A model generated the notes under the pieces. That model ran no database searches and was not told the DNA's origin. It saw only the letters and a list, made by a program, of their open reading frames with translations. Below, one piece after another: positions 45,439 through 56,485 of a DNA stretch of 64,000 nucleotides. Positions within the stretch are counted from its first letter, which is position 1; every line of letters begins with the position of its first letter. The DNA comes from Phialophora verrucosa (taxonomy: Eukaryota; Ascomycota; Eurotiomycetes; Chaetothyriales; Herpotrichiellaceae): contig MSED01000004.1 of the NCBI GenBank assembly GCA_002099365.1, positions 2,790,001 through 2,854,000 on the forward strand, given 5' to 3'. The position numbers were made by a program, and so were the translations under genes.

Positions 45439-46332
45439 TAAGATTTACAACGTACAACAGAGTGCCTATGTACAAGTGTCTCAAGGCGTCGACATAGCCC
45501 TCGACGAGGTCCGACCGTTGAACGACCAGTCAAGCTCGCCCAGAGTTTCGCATTCCCAGTTAAGCCTCTAGGTAAGGCTTAAGCGCCCCTTCAGGTGGCC
45601 CCGTCCACCAAGCGGTGCTAAGCTTTCGCTTGGTACCTGTATCTGAAGTTCCAGACCAATTTTCCAAGATGTTCACCCGACGACAACATGCACACAACGA
45701 GCGTATAACCCCCGTTCCGGCCACGCATAATGCGAGTAAAGGCGCCTGAGTGCACATTCTGCCTTGCAGGCCCTCGGCGTACGCGTCAGGGAGTCTCCGC
45801 GTTGGAGCGCGGAGGATCGGGGTGGTCTCTTGAGCGGCAACTGTCGGTGCCATTGGACAGGTGATGACATAGCTCGAGCGGATGAGGCAGTGCTCGGAAC
45901 GCAATCTCGCCAGCGCGCGGGATAAGCTGCGTGGCATTGGTGGAGCTGGAAGGATGGGTGGAGGCCAAGTTTCTGCACCTCTGAGACAGCGCCGGCCACT
46001 CAAACTGGGACGAGTTTGAAGCGTGATTCAAACAATCTTTTCCGAGTAGGGGGCACGTTTCGATCTTCTCTCCCTTGCCTCTCAATCGCCGCAACTCCCC
46101 AGTCTTTCGCTCTCAGTCTATTGTCCATCGACATATACAGCCATCCGGAAAGACAGCGCCATTCTTTTCACCACGATCCACAGCTTGTGCGGGCACAGCG
46201 ACATCGACACCTCTCTTTGGCGCAAACTGAGTGGCGAAAGGAAAGTCAGCTTTGGATGTACGACAACTTTTCCGCCGCGTCCATCAACAGCAACTACTTT
46301 GCACCCGCTTTCGTTCTACAACCACCTTCACC
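45439..46332. other. intergenic: 3' flank and GH76 promoter
   Basis: No supported gene. The GH76 frame is open back to 46231, but a signal peptide begins only at 46333, so 46231-46332 is taken as leader. Overlapping minus-strand ORFs at 45560-46094 lack motifs. Confidence 0.45.
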
Positions 46333-47782
46333 ATGAGGCTCTTGCCTCTGGCTCTGGTGCCTGGTGCACTGGCCATAGCACTCGATATCAACGACCAAAA
46401 CAGTGTCGTGACGGCAGCCTCATCCATCGCCTATGATATGATGACTATTTACAACGGCAATCAGACTGGCCAGGTACCTGGATTACTGCCCGGTGGTCTG
46501 AGCTGTGATCCCAACAATCCAGCTATCTACTGTTGGTGGGAGGCAGGCGCTATGTTTGGTGCTCTCATCAACTACTGGCAGTATACGAATGACTCGTCGT
46601 ACAACTCCGTCGTGACACAGGCCCTTCAATTCCAGCGAGGCCCGGACAACAATTTCAACCCGCCCAACCAGTCTAGGAGCATGGGTATTGACGACCAAGC
46701 CTTCTGGGCGTTTTCTGCAATGGATGCTGTCGAAGCCAACTTTCCGGAATCGGATGACGAGGATGCTCCTTCGTGGCTGGCTCTGGCACAGGCGGTCTAT
46801 AACTTCCAGCGGGATTATTGGGATACCACTACCTGTGGAGGAGGCTTCCACTGGCAGGTCTTCTCGCTCAACGCCGGCTACAACCTCAAGAACGCTGTTT
46901 CTAATGGTGGCAATTTTCAACTTGCCGCTCGACTGGCCTATGTGACAGGGAACCAGAGTTATGCCGACTGGGCAAGCACCGTTTATGAATGGATGGAGAA
47001 CAGTGTCCTGATGCAGACGGATCCGGCATCTGGCAATCTCTATATTTGGGACAATACTGACTCGGACAACAATTGCACCGATCAGACAAGGTACATTTGG
47101 ACGTACAATTACGGGACGCTGCTGGTCGGAGCCGCCTACATGTACAATTACACGAACGGCGGCCAGGTCTGGCTGGATCGAGTCAACACGATCCTCAACA
47201 GCACTCTATCCCTGTTCTTCCCGGCTGAGTACGGTGGCAACATCATGTCAGAAGTCCTGTGCGAAGCGACGATGGTATGCGACCAGGATCAGAAAAGCTT
47301 CAAGGCGTATTTGGCGAGATGGATGGCTGTAACGAGTCTTTTGGTGCCACAGACGGCGGATCAGATCATTCCTAAATTGCAAGCAAGTGCACAGGCAGCC
47401 GCGGGACAATGCGACGGCGGTCAATCGGGCCGAGAGTGCGGTATGCAATGGTACACGACCACGTGGGATGGTTCGACCGGAGTTGGACAACAGGTATGGT
47501 GTATTCCTCCTATGATTCGGTTCGGCGGCGATACTGATTTCTGGTCTCTAGATGGCTGCATTGTCGGTGATAGGTGCGACGCTCAACAGCCCCGTTTTGA
47601 CGCCCAAGTCCACCCGGACGGGTGCGACCTCGAAGGGCGACCCCAATGCTGGATCGGAAGCACCAAAAGACCCAGCTGCATTGAGAAGCAAGATCACCAC
47701 CGGCGACAAGGCTGGTGCAGCAATTTTGACCCTCCTTGCAACCGCTATTGTCATTGGAGGCGCTGTTTGGTTGGTGACCTAG
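46333..47782 (+). CDS. GH76 mannan endo-1,6-alpha-mannosidase, GPI-anchored (Dcw1/Dfg5 type)
   Basis: Wall enzyme thought to transfer GPI-linked mannoproteins onto wall glucan by acting on alpha-1,6-mannose. Exons are 46333-47493 and 47552-47782, 463 aa. The start is set by the signal peptide (MRLLPLALVPGALAIA). Family blocks are YCWWEAGAMFGALINYW, the catalytic Asp pair in MGIDDQAFWAF, GGFHWQVFS and the Trp/Cys-rich end CGMQWYTTTWDG. The 58-nt intron (47494-47551, GTATGG...CTCTAG) joins GVGQQ to MAALSVIG. The second exon then supplies a Ser/Thr linker and a hydrophobic C-terminus (AAILTLLATAIVIGGAVWLVT), a GPI-attachment signal. Reading through the intron gives a false 591-aa protein ending at 48006. 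Confidence 0.93.
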
Positions 47783-48153
47783 AAGTCACCCTGTTGTTGC
47801 CACAAGAGAAGAAGGCCATATCTCAACGAAGTGCTTGGATTGTGCACTGTTTCGGTTGCGATTTGGCTGTTTGGACATTAAAACTGCATGACTGGGCGTC
47901 TTGGATGTATTGTATATTCACACTCTTAGATAGGAGTGCACGATATCTAGGCATCATAGCAAAACCATTTCTGATGATTCAGAGGTGTGCGAGTCCTACA
48001 ACGTGATCCTGTCCGGCACCAAGTTCTTCCGCTCCGGCCAAACTGCGGAGAACTGAAGTGCGCACCGAATTTCTTTGGTTTCTGGATTCTCGATCGCCCT
48101 CGCAAAGAAATATCCATTCGATCGCCTTCGACTTTACCACGACCCTGGCCAAG
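47783..48153. other. intergenic: GH76 3' flank and eIF3k promoter
   Basis: 371 bases. The apparent coding seen here is the read-through tail of the unspliced GH76 frame and an upstream non-ATG extension of eIF3k. Confidence 0.45.
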
Positions 48154-49101
48154 ATGGGATATGCCTTCGACAAATGCAAGGAGCGGCCGGCGCAGATTGA
48201 CGAAATCCTCAACGGCCTCAACCGATACAATCCGGAAACGACGACCACATTTCAAGAATATGTCAACCAGCAATGCGAAGAGAAATTCTTCGACGCATAC
48301 GCGTCTATGGCGCTGTTGAAACTGTAAGCAATCCGACTCTCCTTGAAGAGATGTATTTTTCAATTAGTTCGGTATTGTGATGAAGAGAATTTCCTATACC
48401 ACGTTTCCTATTACCTGACCGGTCCTACGGGAACCATGGAGATTGAAATATTAGCTCTATCTGAGAGATTACAAGCAAGAAGCTACATGTCGATTTCGTC
48501 TTATCCAAAAAGAGCGCAACTGACTGGCTGGACGCAAACTAGATACCAATTTAACCCACAACTCCTTCATCCTGACACTGTCACCAGCATCCTTGTCAAG
48601 GCGCTGACGGTGTTTCCATCACCAGCCTTCTCCCTCTGCCTTGCGCTCCTGCCTCCTTCCACAATCCCATACAGCCCAGGCAACACGTCCATCCCCACCA
48701 CCGATCTTACCGAGTCAATACAAAAACTCACGCGCCTGAACACGCTCCTCGAATCTGCGCAGTACGATGCATTTTGGGCTACCTTGGAGTCAGATGATCT
48801 GTACTCGGATCTCTACGCCGACGTTGTTGGCTTTGAGGATCTGATCAGGATACGCATTGCAGGGGAAGTGGGCAAGACCTTTAGACAGATCGACTTGGGT
48901 GTATTAAGTGGATGGCTCGATTTGAGGGGGGATGCGTTGGCGAAGTTCGCGCAGACTGCGTGTGGCTGGAAAGTCAACGGGGAGCAAGTCGACATCCCAG
49001 CGAATCCGGAGAATGAGGCCAAGAGTGAGACCAAGGGCGAGCGGGTTGGTGTGGACATGTTTGGCCGGGTGTTTAGGAGAGGATATGAGGCGCCTGCTTG
49101 A
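48154..49101 (+). CDS. eukaryotic translation initiation factor 3 subunit K
   Basis: Subunit of the eIF3 scaffold on the 40S ribosome, with a HEAT/winged-helix (PCI-like, CSN8/PSMD8/eIF3K) fold. Exons are 48154-48323 and 48543-49101, 242 aa, the family's usual size. The start at 48154 gives MGYAFDKCKERPAQIDEIL, the expected N-terminus, then LNRYNPETTTTFQEYVNQQ. The 219-nt intron, the longest in the window, joins MALLKL to YQFNPQLL. Exon 2 has ILVKALTVFPSPAFSLCLALL, FWATLESDDLYSDL, FEDLIRIRIAGEVGKTFRQID and WLDLRG. The frame upstream to 48058 is non-ATG and is excluded. Confidence 0.94.
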
Positions 49102-49946
49102 AGATGTGCAAGACACGAAGACAGATGGAACCAAAGGGATCATGGGCTCTGAATCAGACCTGTCGGAAAGGATCTCAGACCCTAGCATGGAGTCGAGACA
49201 TTGCGGCTCACAGGTGAGGCCTGTCGGGTCGTGACGAGGCTCTGGCACACGAGCCGTCCACTGTCACTGCTCGGGTCTATTGCTTCGACTCCACTCCTCC
49301 ATCTACGGTACCAGTCTCGAGCTTGATGGGGGGGATATCTCGGATGGCTAAGTACTATGTCAGCACTCGCGATGACATGAGACAATGACTACAAACGGGT
49401 ATGCGGTGAGACGTAGGCATCCAGAGCTCCTCAGTAGTAGGAGTTCGTCAAAAGTAGTCCAATTCACGATCGATGCGAAAAGTGATGAACGTTCGAGTGC
49501 CTCAAATCCCCGGACGCGGTGACACAAGGAGGCTGCTCTAACAGTCTCGAAATTCTCTTGGCGGCTGCCGCTTAACTAAAACTAGTGCCGGGGCTGCTGA
49601 AAGCCTGGAGTGCAGGAGGCAGTTGGGCGGCGAGGCGGAGTTCGCCAACCAGTAGGCGGCGCGCCTCGGGGCCTGGACTTTTGGCCCTGAATCAGCCACG
49701 CGTGGCCCAAGGCCCATGACATCGTCACCCCCCAGTTCGAATTGGTGCGCGAAGGCAGTTCGATCCCCTTGGTTCATCACCACCAAGTGATCATCATCCC
49801 AGTATCACTTCTTACATCTCACCGCTCAACTTTCTTCGAACCTCCGGCGAGATATCTATCTGCGAGGACCACAGGACAACCGCACGCGATTTCAATGCCA
49901 GCACTGTGACCGAGACAGCCAGCCATTGACGCATCTTACGGTCAAG
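49102..49946. other. intergenic: eIF3k 3' flank and F-box gene promoter
   Basis: No supported gene. GC-rich sequence occurs at 49555-49690. The F-box frame is open to 49926 but starts at the ATG 49947. Confidence 0.45.
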
Positions 49947-51436
49947 ATGATCGCGCAAACCCCGACGGCGCTGTTATTACTTCACCTCCCGGACGAGGTA
50001 CTGATCAACATATTCAGCTTCTTCGACTTCCGGACGTTGTGCAACATCACCTATGTCTGCAAGCACTTTGACGACCTGGCCGAACCGTTCCTGTATCACA
50101 CGATCCAGATCACAACCGGCAGTCAAGCCTCCGCCCTGTCCGCCAGTCTACATGCCAATCCCCGCCGTGCCACATGGATCCGGTCGTTGCTTGTCTCCAC
50201 CAAGTTCGGGGATGATCACGGCTTGAGCACGCTCCCTCCATACATTGCTCTGATGCGGAACCTGCAGACTTTGCGGCTTGAGACACCGGATTGCAATACC
50301 AAGTTTCCCGACGAGCGGGTCCCTTGGGTCAATCTACAGGACCGGTACGAGCGGATCTTTGAGGCGGCTTCCGCTGTGGTTCCCAACGACGCCGAGAGGG
50401 CGTTGCCGCATCTCAAACACTGTAATGTTCAATTACCAGCTTTCTTTCTTGAGCTAATGGTGCTTCAGGTACCCTACACTTCGTGGACGGGCAGAAGGAA
50501 ATATACTCGATGACCAAATACGCCATGCTCTTCCTGCACCCGAGGCTGAGATCGTTAACGATGTCCTGCGCCAGCACCGACTTCCCGGGGCGACTGCTCA
50601 CTCAATTCCAGGAGGATGAGACGCTAGTTGGGTCGACGGATCTGGAGCACCTGCACCTCGAAGAATGTGACATCTACTCCCCTTCGCTAGCCATCCTCCT
50701 GAGCTTTCCTCGCGCGCTGAAGTCGCTGAAAATCAGCGAAGGAATCCGCTATGACGGAATGTTCACCAGGAGTAGTCGCATGCACGGGAATGTCTCTCCA
50801 GGTTCTTTCGTGGACGCAATAGCCGAACACTGTACAGACTCGCTCGAACATCTGTCACTGAGCCTGGGGTACTCGAGGCCTTCCCATCAATCCTTCAATC
50901 ACCCAGGGCAGCACCTCAATCTGTCGAAATTCTGTGCCATGAAGCAACTTGACCTCGATGTGCGCACGGTCAACCTAGTCAGAGTCCGAGCCCTCTGCGA
51001 TCACGCGACGTGGCGCAGATTGCCGCCAAACCTCGAGACCCTCAAAGTGTTCGGGATCCCGCTTGGCGACCGACCACCCTTTCACGCCCGGCGACGTGTC
51101 TGGTTCCCCTTCGATACATGCATCGCGACCGACAAAGTCAGACACGGCGTCCGCCTACTGAAGAACCTGGTATATTCTTACGAATACTACCGCGAAGACG
51201 ACGAACCCAGATTGAGCGTGTCCGACGACGGGGACACGGCCGAGCAGATCAGCCAAGTCTTGCTCGCGCAACGGCTCATGGTTGAGAAGTGCAAGGAGTT
51301 GCTGCCCGTGTTTAAGAAAGCGGCAGTCAGATTGGAGGTCGAGATGGTGGCGCTGCCGAATGGCTTCATCCCGCCATATTTGTACACAGAGGATAAGCCG
51401 AAGTATTTCACGTTGTGGCAGTCGGCACCACGATGA
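49947..51436 (+). CDS. F-box protein
   Basis: Probable substrate receptor of an SCF ubiquitin ligase. Exons are 49947-50421 and 50469-51436, 480 aa. The F-box is at residues about 10-55 (LLHLPDEVLINIFSFFDFRTLCNITYVCKHF). Irregular leucine-rich segments follow, of the sort found in fungal F-box/LRR proteins (LRSLTMSCAS, LEHLHLEECD, LKSLKISEG, LEHLSLSLGY, MKQLDLDVR, LETLKVFGIP). The 47-nt intron (GTAATG...GCTAAT...TTCAG) joins LKHC to TLHFVDGQ; without it the first frame stops at 50513. The start is the first ATG; an upstream TTG extends the frame by only seven codons. Substrate unknown. Confidence 0.87.
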
Positions 51437-52625
51437 GCCGGGGACGACCTTTCGTTGTTTCGTGTTTGAGCGGTCAGGATAAGCATCGAGACGCAACGAC
51501 AATGCACACGAGACGACTGCTGGATTGAACATGGGATAGACAGACTCGGCGTGGAGTTGGTCCGGCGAGAGATTTCAAGCGATACCCCCGGTGTTCAGAG
51601 TCCACCAGGAACAGCGGAGTACTGCATCGAAGCGAATTGGTAGGCGAAATGGCTGTCTGTTAGCGTTTGGTATACGTAACAACAATAACAACAACAGCTA
51701 CTCGGGAAAAGGCGCCGTTGAAGCTTGTCACATCATGATGCATTTTCCTATCGCGTCGACCTCGCTGTGAAATCAACAAATATACACGTACCAGGTGTGA
51801 ATCAACTCCATTCAGATGCGGCTGCTGGTCTAGAAGTCGGCGGCAGGGTCGAAGCCACCATGCATCATGACGTCGGTAACATGGTGCTGACAACTCATGC
51901 TTAGAGAGATTCAGGAGTGTTCCCAAAATCTTAAAGGCCGTACGTAGATGGTCGAGACATCGGCTGCTGGTTCTTCCGACCGACTTTGTAAGATCAGTAA
52001 ACCGCCTCGCCAACCCCCCAGCGACTGAGGAGAAGATCCGACGAATCCCGACGACATGTGGGAGTCCGCTGCGAGTTGACTCATTGCAGAAACCTAGTCG
52101 TTCGGGCTCTGCACGACTACTACTATGTTGGGCATGCCCAGAAACCGTGGTGCCGCTTGTGATTCAGCTCCAGGAACCTTGTGGTGCTTGTGTTCGGGGC
52201 GTTTTTCTATCAAACCGGCCACATGCGCCAATCACAAGAGGCGCACCTTATATGGTAGTAGTAATCGAAGCCATCTAGCCAGACGTTTTTACAAAGCAGA
52301 CCCCGAGCGAACGTCTTCTGGTAACGTCTCTTGCTGACAGTCTTGTTTCGTAATGTTGGACAGCAAGCCAGCGCTTTGCGGACGTACCGTGGCCAACTCC
52401 AGCACGCTATCCTATACCAACATCATTGGGAAAACGCCCTCCCGTGCATGATTAATCGCCGGCCGTTGCGCCATGGCCCAGGGCCAGTATAGAAAAAGGA
52501 CCCTGTTCCCGCCCTCTTCGAAGATGAAGAACCTGCCTTCTCCATTGCATTGTGCGAGAGCGCTGATTGACTCCCAGTTCATCTCCTGATCCTGACTCGG
52601 TACCTCTCTCCAACGTGCGGTCAAG
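51437..52625. other. intergenic: F-box 3' flank and MFS promoter
   Basis: 1.19 kb with no supported gene. Minor ACAACAATAACAACAACAGC repeat near 51677-51697. Confidence 0.45.
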
Positions 52626-54660
52626 ATGGGCGGCGCCATTGCAGACGCCATCCAAGATGCGCCTCTAGGGCAATTCATCAACTGGGTGTCGAAAGGCAGA
52701 TACTTTGCCTTCCCCGAACAGGACGCCAACTTCAAAATCCCCTGGGAACAAGCCACGGGAACGGAGAAGGAAAAGGAGATCGAAGCCGCCGCCCCCAGCA
52801 GCCAGGAGACCAGCAATGCCACGACTCCGCACGCCATCTCGCGCGAACCCTCGACCTCGCACGGCAACCGCGAGGACGTCGAGGCTCGGCCGCTCAGCAC
52901 GATCCCGACGTCGCACTCCTCGGCGAGAGGGGAGTTTGGCGTCGTGACGACCCGCACGCGGACGAGAGAGCAGACGGCGCCGTACTCGCGGGAACGGTTC
53001 GACGTCGAACAAGAGGAAGCCATCGAGCGCAAGCAGAGCAGCATCATCGCCCCGCAGCGCACCTCGGACGGCATCATCCTCGTCGACTGGTACACGACCG
53101 ACGACCCGGCGAACCCGCAGAACTGGAACAGCTGGAAGAAGGTCTGGGTCGCGTTCCTGATCTTCATCTACACCTTCGCCGTCTACTCGGCGTCGGCCAT
53201 CTACACGTCCGCCGAACCGCAGGTCATGACCAAGTTTGGCGTCGGCCAGAGCAAAGCGAGCCTCGGCCTCAGCATGTACGTGATAGGATACGGTGTCGGG
53301 CCCATGTGAGTCTTGTCCTTCTCGTTCTTTGCAGTCTTGTTTCCTGGTATTCGTAAATGAAGCGCTGTGGAAAAGAAAAGAAGACCGGCTGACGAAACGT
53401 GGACGATGCGTAGGATCTTCTCGCCGTTGTCCGAAATCCCCGCCATCGGCCGTAACATCCCGTACATGGTGTCGTTCGGGCTGTTTGTGATCCTGTGCGT
53501 GCCCACGGCGCTGGCCAACAGCTACGCGTCGCTGCTGGTGCTCCGGTTCCTCACGGGGTTCATGGGGTCGCCGTGCCTGGCCACGGGCGGCGCGTCCATG
53601 GGCGACATCTACGGCCTGCTGAAACTGCCGTACGCGCTCACCGCGTGGGTGGCCGCCGCGTTCTGCGCCCCGGCCGTGGGGCCGCTCCTGTCGGGCTTCT
53701 CGGTCGTGGCCGAGGGCTGGCGCTGGGCCCTGTGGGAAGTGCTGTGGGGGTCGGCGCCCATCCTCGTGCTCATGCTGCTGTCCATGCCCGAGACGTCGGC
53801 GAGCAACATCCTCCTGCGCCGCGCGCGCCGCCTCCGCCAGCTCACCGGCAACCCGAACCTCAAGTCGCAAGGCGAGATCGACCAGGGCCAGATGAGCTTC
53901 TCCAAAGTCGCCGTCGAGCAGATGTGGAAGCCGGTCGAGATCTTCCTGAAGGATCCGGCCGTGTTCTTCACCAACGTCTACACGAGCCTGATCTACGGTT
54001 AGTTCCTCGACTATGCATGGCAAGCATAGAACGCGCTCTCGCTAACGTGTTCAATTTTGTCTCGTGCCCTTAGGCATCTACTACTCCTTCTTCGAGGCCT
54101 TCCCGCTCGTCTACGTGGGCATCTACGACTTCAACATCGGCGAGCTCGGCATCGTGTTCGTGTGCATCGTCGTGGGCTGCGCGATCGGCATCGTCATCTA
54201 CGTCTCGTACGTCTACTTCTACCTCGAGCCGGACATCCAGCGCAACGGCCTGCGCGCGCAGGAGCACCGCCTCGTGCCCGCCCTGTTCGCCACCACCCTC
54301 CTGCCCGCGGGCATGTTCTGGTTCGGCTGGACGGCCGAGCCGCACACCCACTGGATCGTCTCCATCATGGGCATCACCCTGTACGCCGTCGGCGCCTTCG
54401 TCCTCTTCCAGTGCATCTTCATGTACCTGCCCCTGACCTACCCGCAGTACGCGGCCAGCTTGTTCGCCGCAAACGACCTGTGCAGGTCCGCCCTGGCCGC
54501 CGGGAGCATCATCTACGCCCACCCGCTCTACGTCAACCTGGGCATCGGCCGCGGCATCTCCCTGCTGGGCGGCCTCTTGTGCGGCGGTGTCTTGGGCATT
54601 TGGGCGCTGTGGTATTTTGGCGCCGGCTTGCGGGCGAGGTCCAAGTTTGCCACGAGTTGA
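52626..54660 (+). CDS. MFS transporter, DHA1 (drug/polyamine:H+ antiporter) type
   Basis: Plasma-membrane proton antiporter of the 12-helix DHA1 group. Exons are 52626-53305, 53414-53997 and 54074-54660, 616 aa. About 150 cytosolic residues (Ser/Thr/Glu-rich) precede the DHA1 lead-in VDWYTTDDPANPQNWNSWKK and the first helix VWVAFLIFIYTFAVYSAS. Exon 2 has IFSPLSEIPAIGRNIPY, the LRFLTGFMGSPCLATGGA segment with motif C-like glycines, and WRWALWEVLWGSAPIL. Exon 3 has IYYSFFEAFPLVY and closes with LCRSALAAGSIIYAHPLY, typical of the Flr1/Tpo-like branch. Introns are 108 and 76 nt. Codons in exons 2-3 end almost wholly in G or C, unlike the flanking genes. This leaves long chance ORFs on other frames (452 aa on minus). 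Substrate unknown. Confidence 0.93.
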
Positions 54661-54755
54661 GTTGACTCGAGTTGAGTTGACCTCGTTTGGTGGTTTGGTC
54701 CAAGTTTGCCATGAGTTGAGTTGACTCTAGTTGAGTTGGCCTCGTTTGGTGGTTT
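54638..54755 (+). repeat. 59-bp imperfect tandem duplication across the MFS stop codon
   Basis: Two adjacent 59-bp units (54638-54696 and 54697-54755) that differ at about three positions. Each contains GTCCAAGTTTGCCA, then several GAGTTGA steps and CTCGTTTGGTGGTTT. The first unit includes the last seven codons and stop of the transporter, so the second is a copy of the gene's end plus 3' flank. Confidence 0.85.
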
Positions 54756-55258
54756 GGCCATGATATCATCGGCTCTAAAACAATCTTGGTGATCTATACT
54801 TGTCCGGCCTGTTATGGTCTGGCTGGCTCGGTCAGTCGTCGGCGTGCACTTTGACGGCTTTGGGCTTTAGGTTTGGGCACGATCAACGAGTGGACGTTTC
54901 CGCTCCAAGGCGTCTGAGGCATGTTGTAACAACGCTTTGTGCCTTTTATGCGACTCTATCCGGACACGAATAACTAATATATATATGGCAATCAAAAAAG
55001 CGTCAAGAAAAACATGTCTCCTGCTGTTTCCGAGATTGGAACTCGACGAGAGATAACGACAGTCTCGACTTATCCATTGTTCGTCTCATGCTATGTGGAG
55101 TGATGGTTTCAAGCTACTAGAGACACAAGTAAACAGAGCGAATTCCACGCCGGATGCTTCAAGTGCAGTCCAAAAGTGTACATTCGATCCACTGCTTCTC
55201 ACTTCTCCATCTGCCAAGCTCTGGTAACCCAATCCTCGGCGTACGATTGCTGATCCTG
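54661..55258. other. intergenic between convergent genes
   Basis: 598 bases after the MFS stop and after the stop of the minus-strand 277-aa gene. Apart from the tandem duplication at its start, it holds an AT-rich run (TATATATGG near 54975) that may serve 3' end formation. Confidence 0.45.
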
Positions 55259-56092
55259 CTATTGATTACCTGCGTCGCCAGTTGACACGGAGTTGGTACC
55301 GTCGACAGAGAACCCCGGACCTTGGGCGTTGGCCAATCCTCCAGGGTGGAAGCCCATCGAGTCTGGTTGGAGGTGAGGATTACCTGGCGGTGGCAGAATT
55401 TGATGATAGTATGTTGGATGTTGAAGGCTGCCGGGTGCTGCTGCACTTTGCATTCCACTCAAGAGTGACGTGTAGGTTGGTTGATTGCCGCTGGCTGCTT
55501 GCACCCCACCCGGTAGTGTTGCGTTCATCTGCTCATTGTTGCTTGCTGCTTGTGACTGATCAGTCTGAGGGCCCTGACAGTATTGTCGAGTATCCTTGCG
55601 GGGGTGGAAGCTGCAACACTCACCGGGATAGCCCTCTCTCCGTGCTGAGCCACCCTGACCAGCAGCGACCTTGATTCCCACCTCGAAGCTCAGATTGTTG
55701 AATCCGGCGTTCCTCAACGATTGGGTCAACGAATTCCGTCCACGCCCTGCCTTTTCCACATCGACCATCGCCCGTAGAGTCTGCATGGTGTGGTGATGCT
55801 CCTGCCACGTTGTCCGGCTCATCCACTGGTTGTCTGAGTCTGCGGTCGACTTGAGAGTTCCGATCTGATACGCCAGCCTTGCGAAGAGGATTCTTTCATT
55901 CTTGTCCAGCGCGGGGGATTGCAGACGGACGTCGAAGAAGTCAACGAGCTTGACGGACCAGTTGATCTTGCCTCTGAACATGCCTGCCTTGTAGTGGAGC
56001 ATCAGCGTGATGATTTCGCCCTTGAACTTGTGAAGGAATGCCTCTCGCGGATCGTCCGGCGGCGGTAGTGGAGTCCCGGATGGAGGATTCAT
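55259..56092 (-). CDS. uncharacterised 277-aa protein, intact member of a local pair
   Basis: A continuous ATG-started frame. I do not recognise the family. Residues 15-150 are helical and charged (REAFLHKFKGEIITLMLHYKAG, KLVDFFDVRLQSPALDKNE, HHTMQTLRAMVDVEKAG). From about 160 on it is Gln/Pro/Asn/Ser-rich and probably disordered. There is no signal peptide or membrane helix. The neighbouring minus-strand stretch at 56486-56942 encodes a clear relative. A strong donor-like GTGAGTGTTG lies near 55623 inside the frame. The nearest acceptors would break the frame except one about 75 nt on, so an alternative spliced form is possible. Confidence 0.65.
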   Translation of the reverse strand: MNPPSGTPLPPPDDPREAFLHKFKGEIITLMLHYKAGMFRGKINWSVKLVDFFDVRLQSPALDKNERILFARLAYQIGTLKSTADSDNQWMSRTTWQEHHHTMQTLRAMVDVEKAGRGRNSLTQSLRNAGFNNLSFEVGIKVAAGQGGSARREGYPGECCSFHPRKDTRQYCQGPQTDQSQAASNNEQMNATLPGGVQAASGNQPTYTSLLSGMQSAAAPGSLQHPTYYHQILPPPGNPHLQPDSMGFHPGGLANAQGPGFSVDGTNSVSTGDAGNQ

Positions 56093-56485
56093 GTCGACTT
56101 TGGGTTGTGGACTGTGATCTCGTGGTTAATATGTGGTTGGGATCTTCGTGCTAGTGACTGACACGGAGAGGAGTTGGACGTGGACCACGAGCAGACGCCC
56201 TTAAAGGTTGGGTGTCAGAAGCCAGAGTCCTGAGTGTGGTCGATAAGCAGAGTTTTGCGAAGGAGCCTACTGAAATACTCAAAAAGAGAGTGGACCTGGG
56301 AAAGGAGTTTGATGCTAGTTATCGATTGCCTTTTTGATGAGCTGTAGTTGATATCAGCAAACAGGAAGCCGGGTGGCGTTCATTGAGAGTTGTATAATCG
56401 TCTTTGAAGTCTGCCCCTGAAGCTTGTAGGGATTGTCCTCCTTGTCGTCTTGCTTCCCTCAGTCACTGGAGTTTATGGCACGATT
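56093..56485. other. intergenic within the local paralogue pair
   Basis: 393 bases between the intact 277-aa gene and its broken relative; this must be the promoter of the intact gene. No other feature seen. Confidence 0.4.

Noticed and set aside
47494..48006. C-terminal extension of GH76 to 591 aa
   Set aside because: Requires reading through a standard intron; the spliced frame restores the linker and GPI signal.
52665..54023. 452-aa ORF antisense to the MFS gene
   Set aside because: Result of high GC at third positions; Arg/Glu/Gly/His-rich, crosses the transporter's intron, no domain.
54057..54665. 202-aa Arg/Leu/His-rich ORF on plus
   Set aside because: Out-of-frame reading of the last MFS exon.
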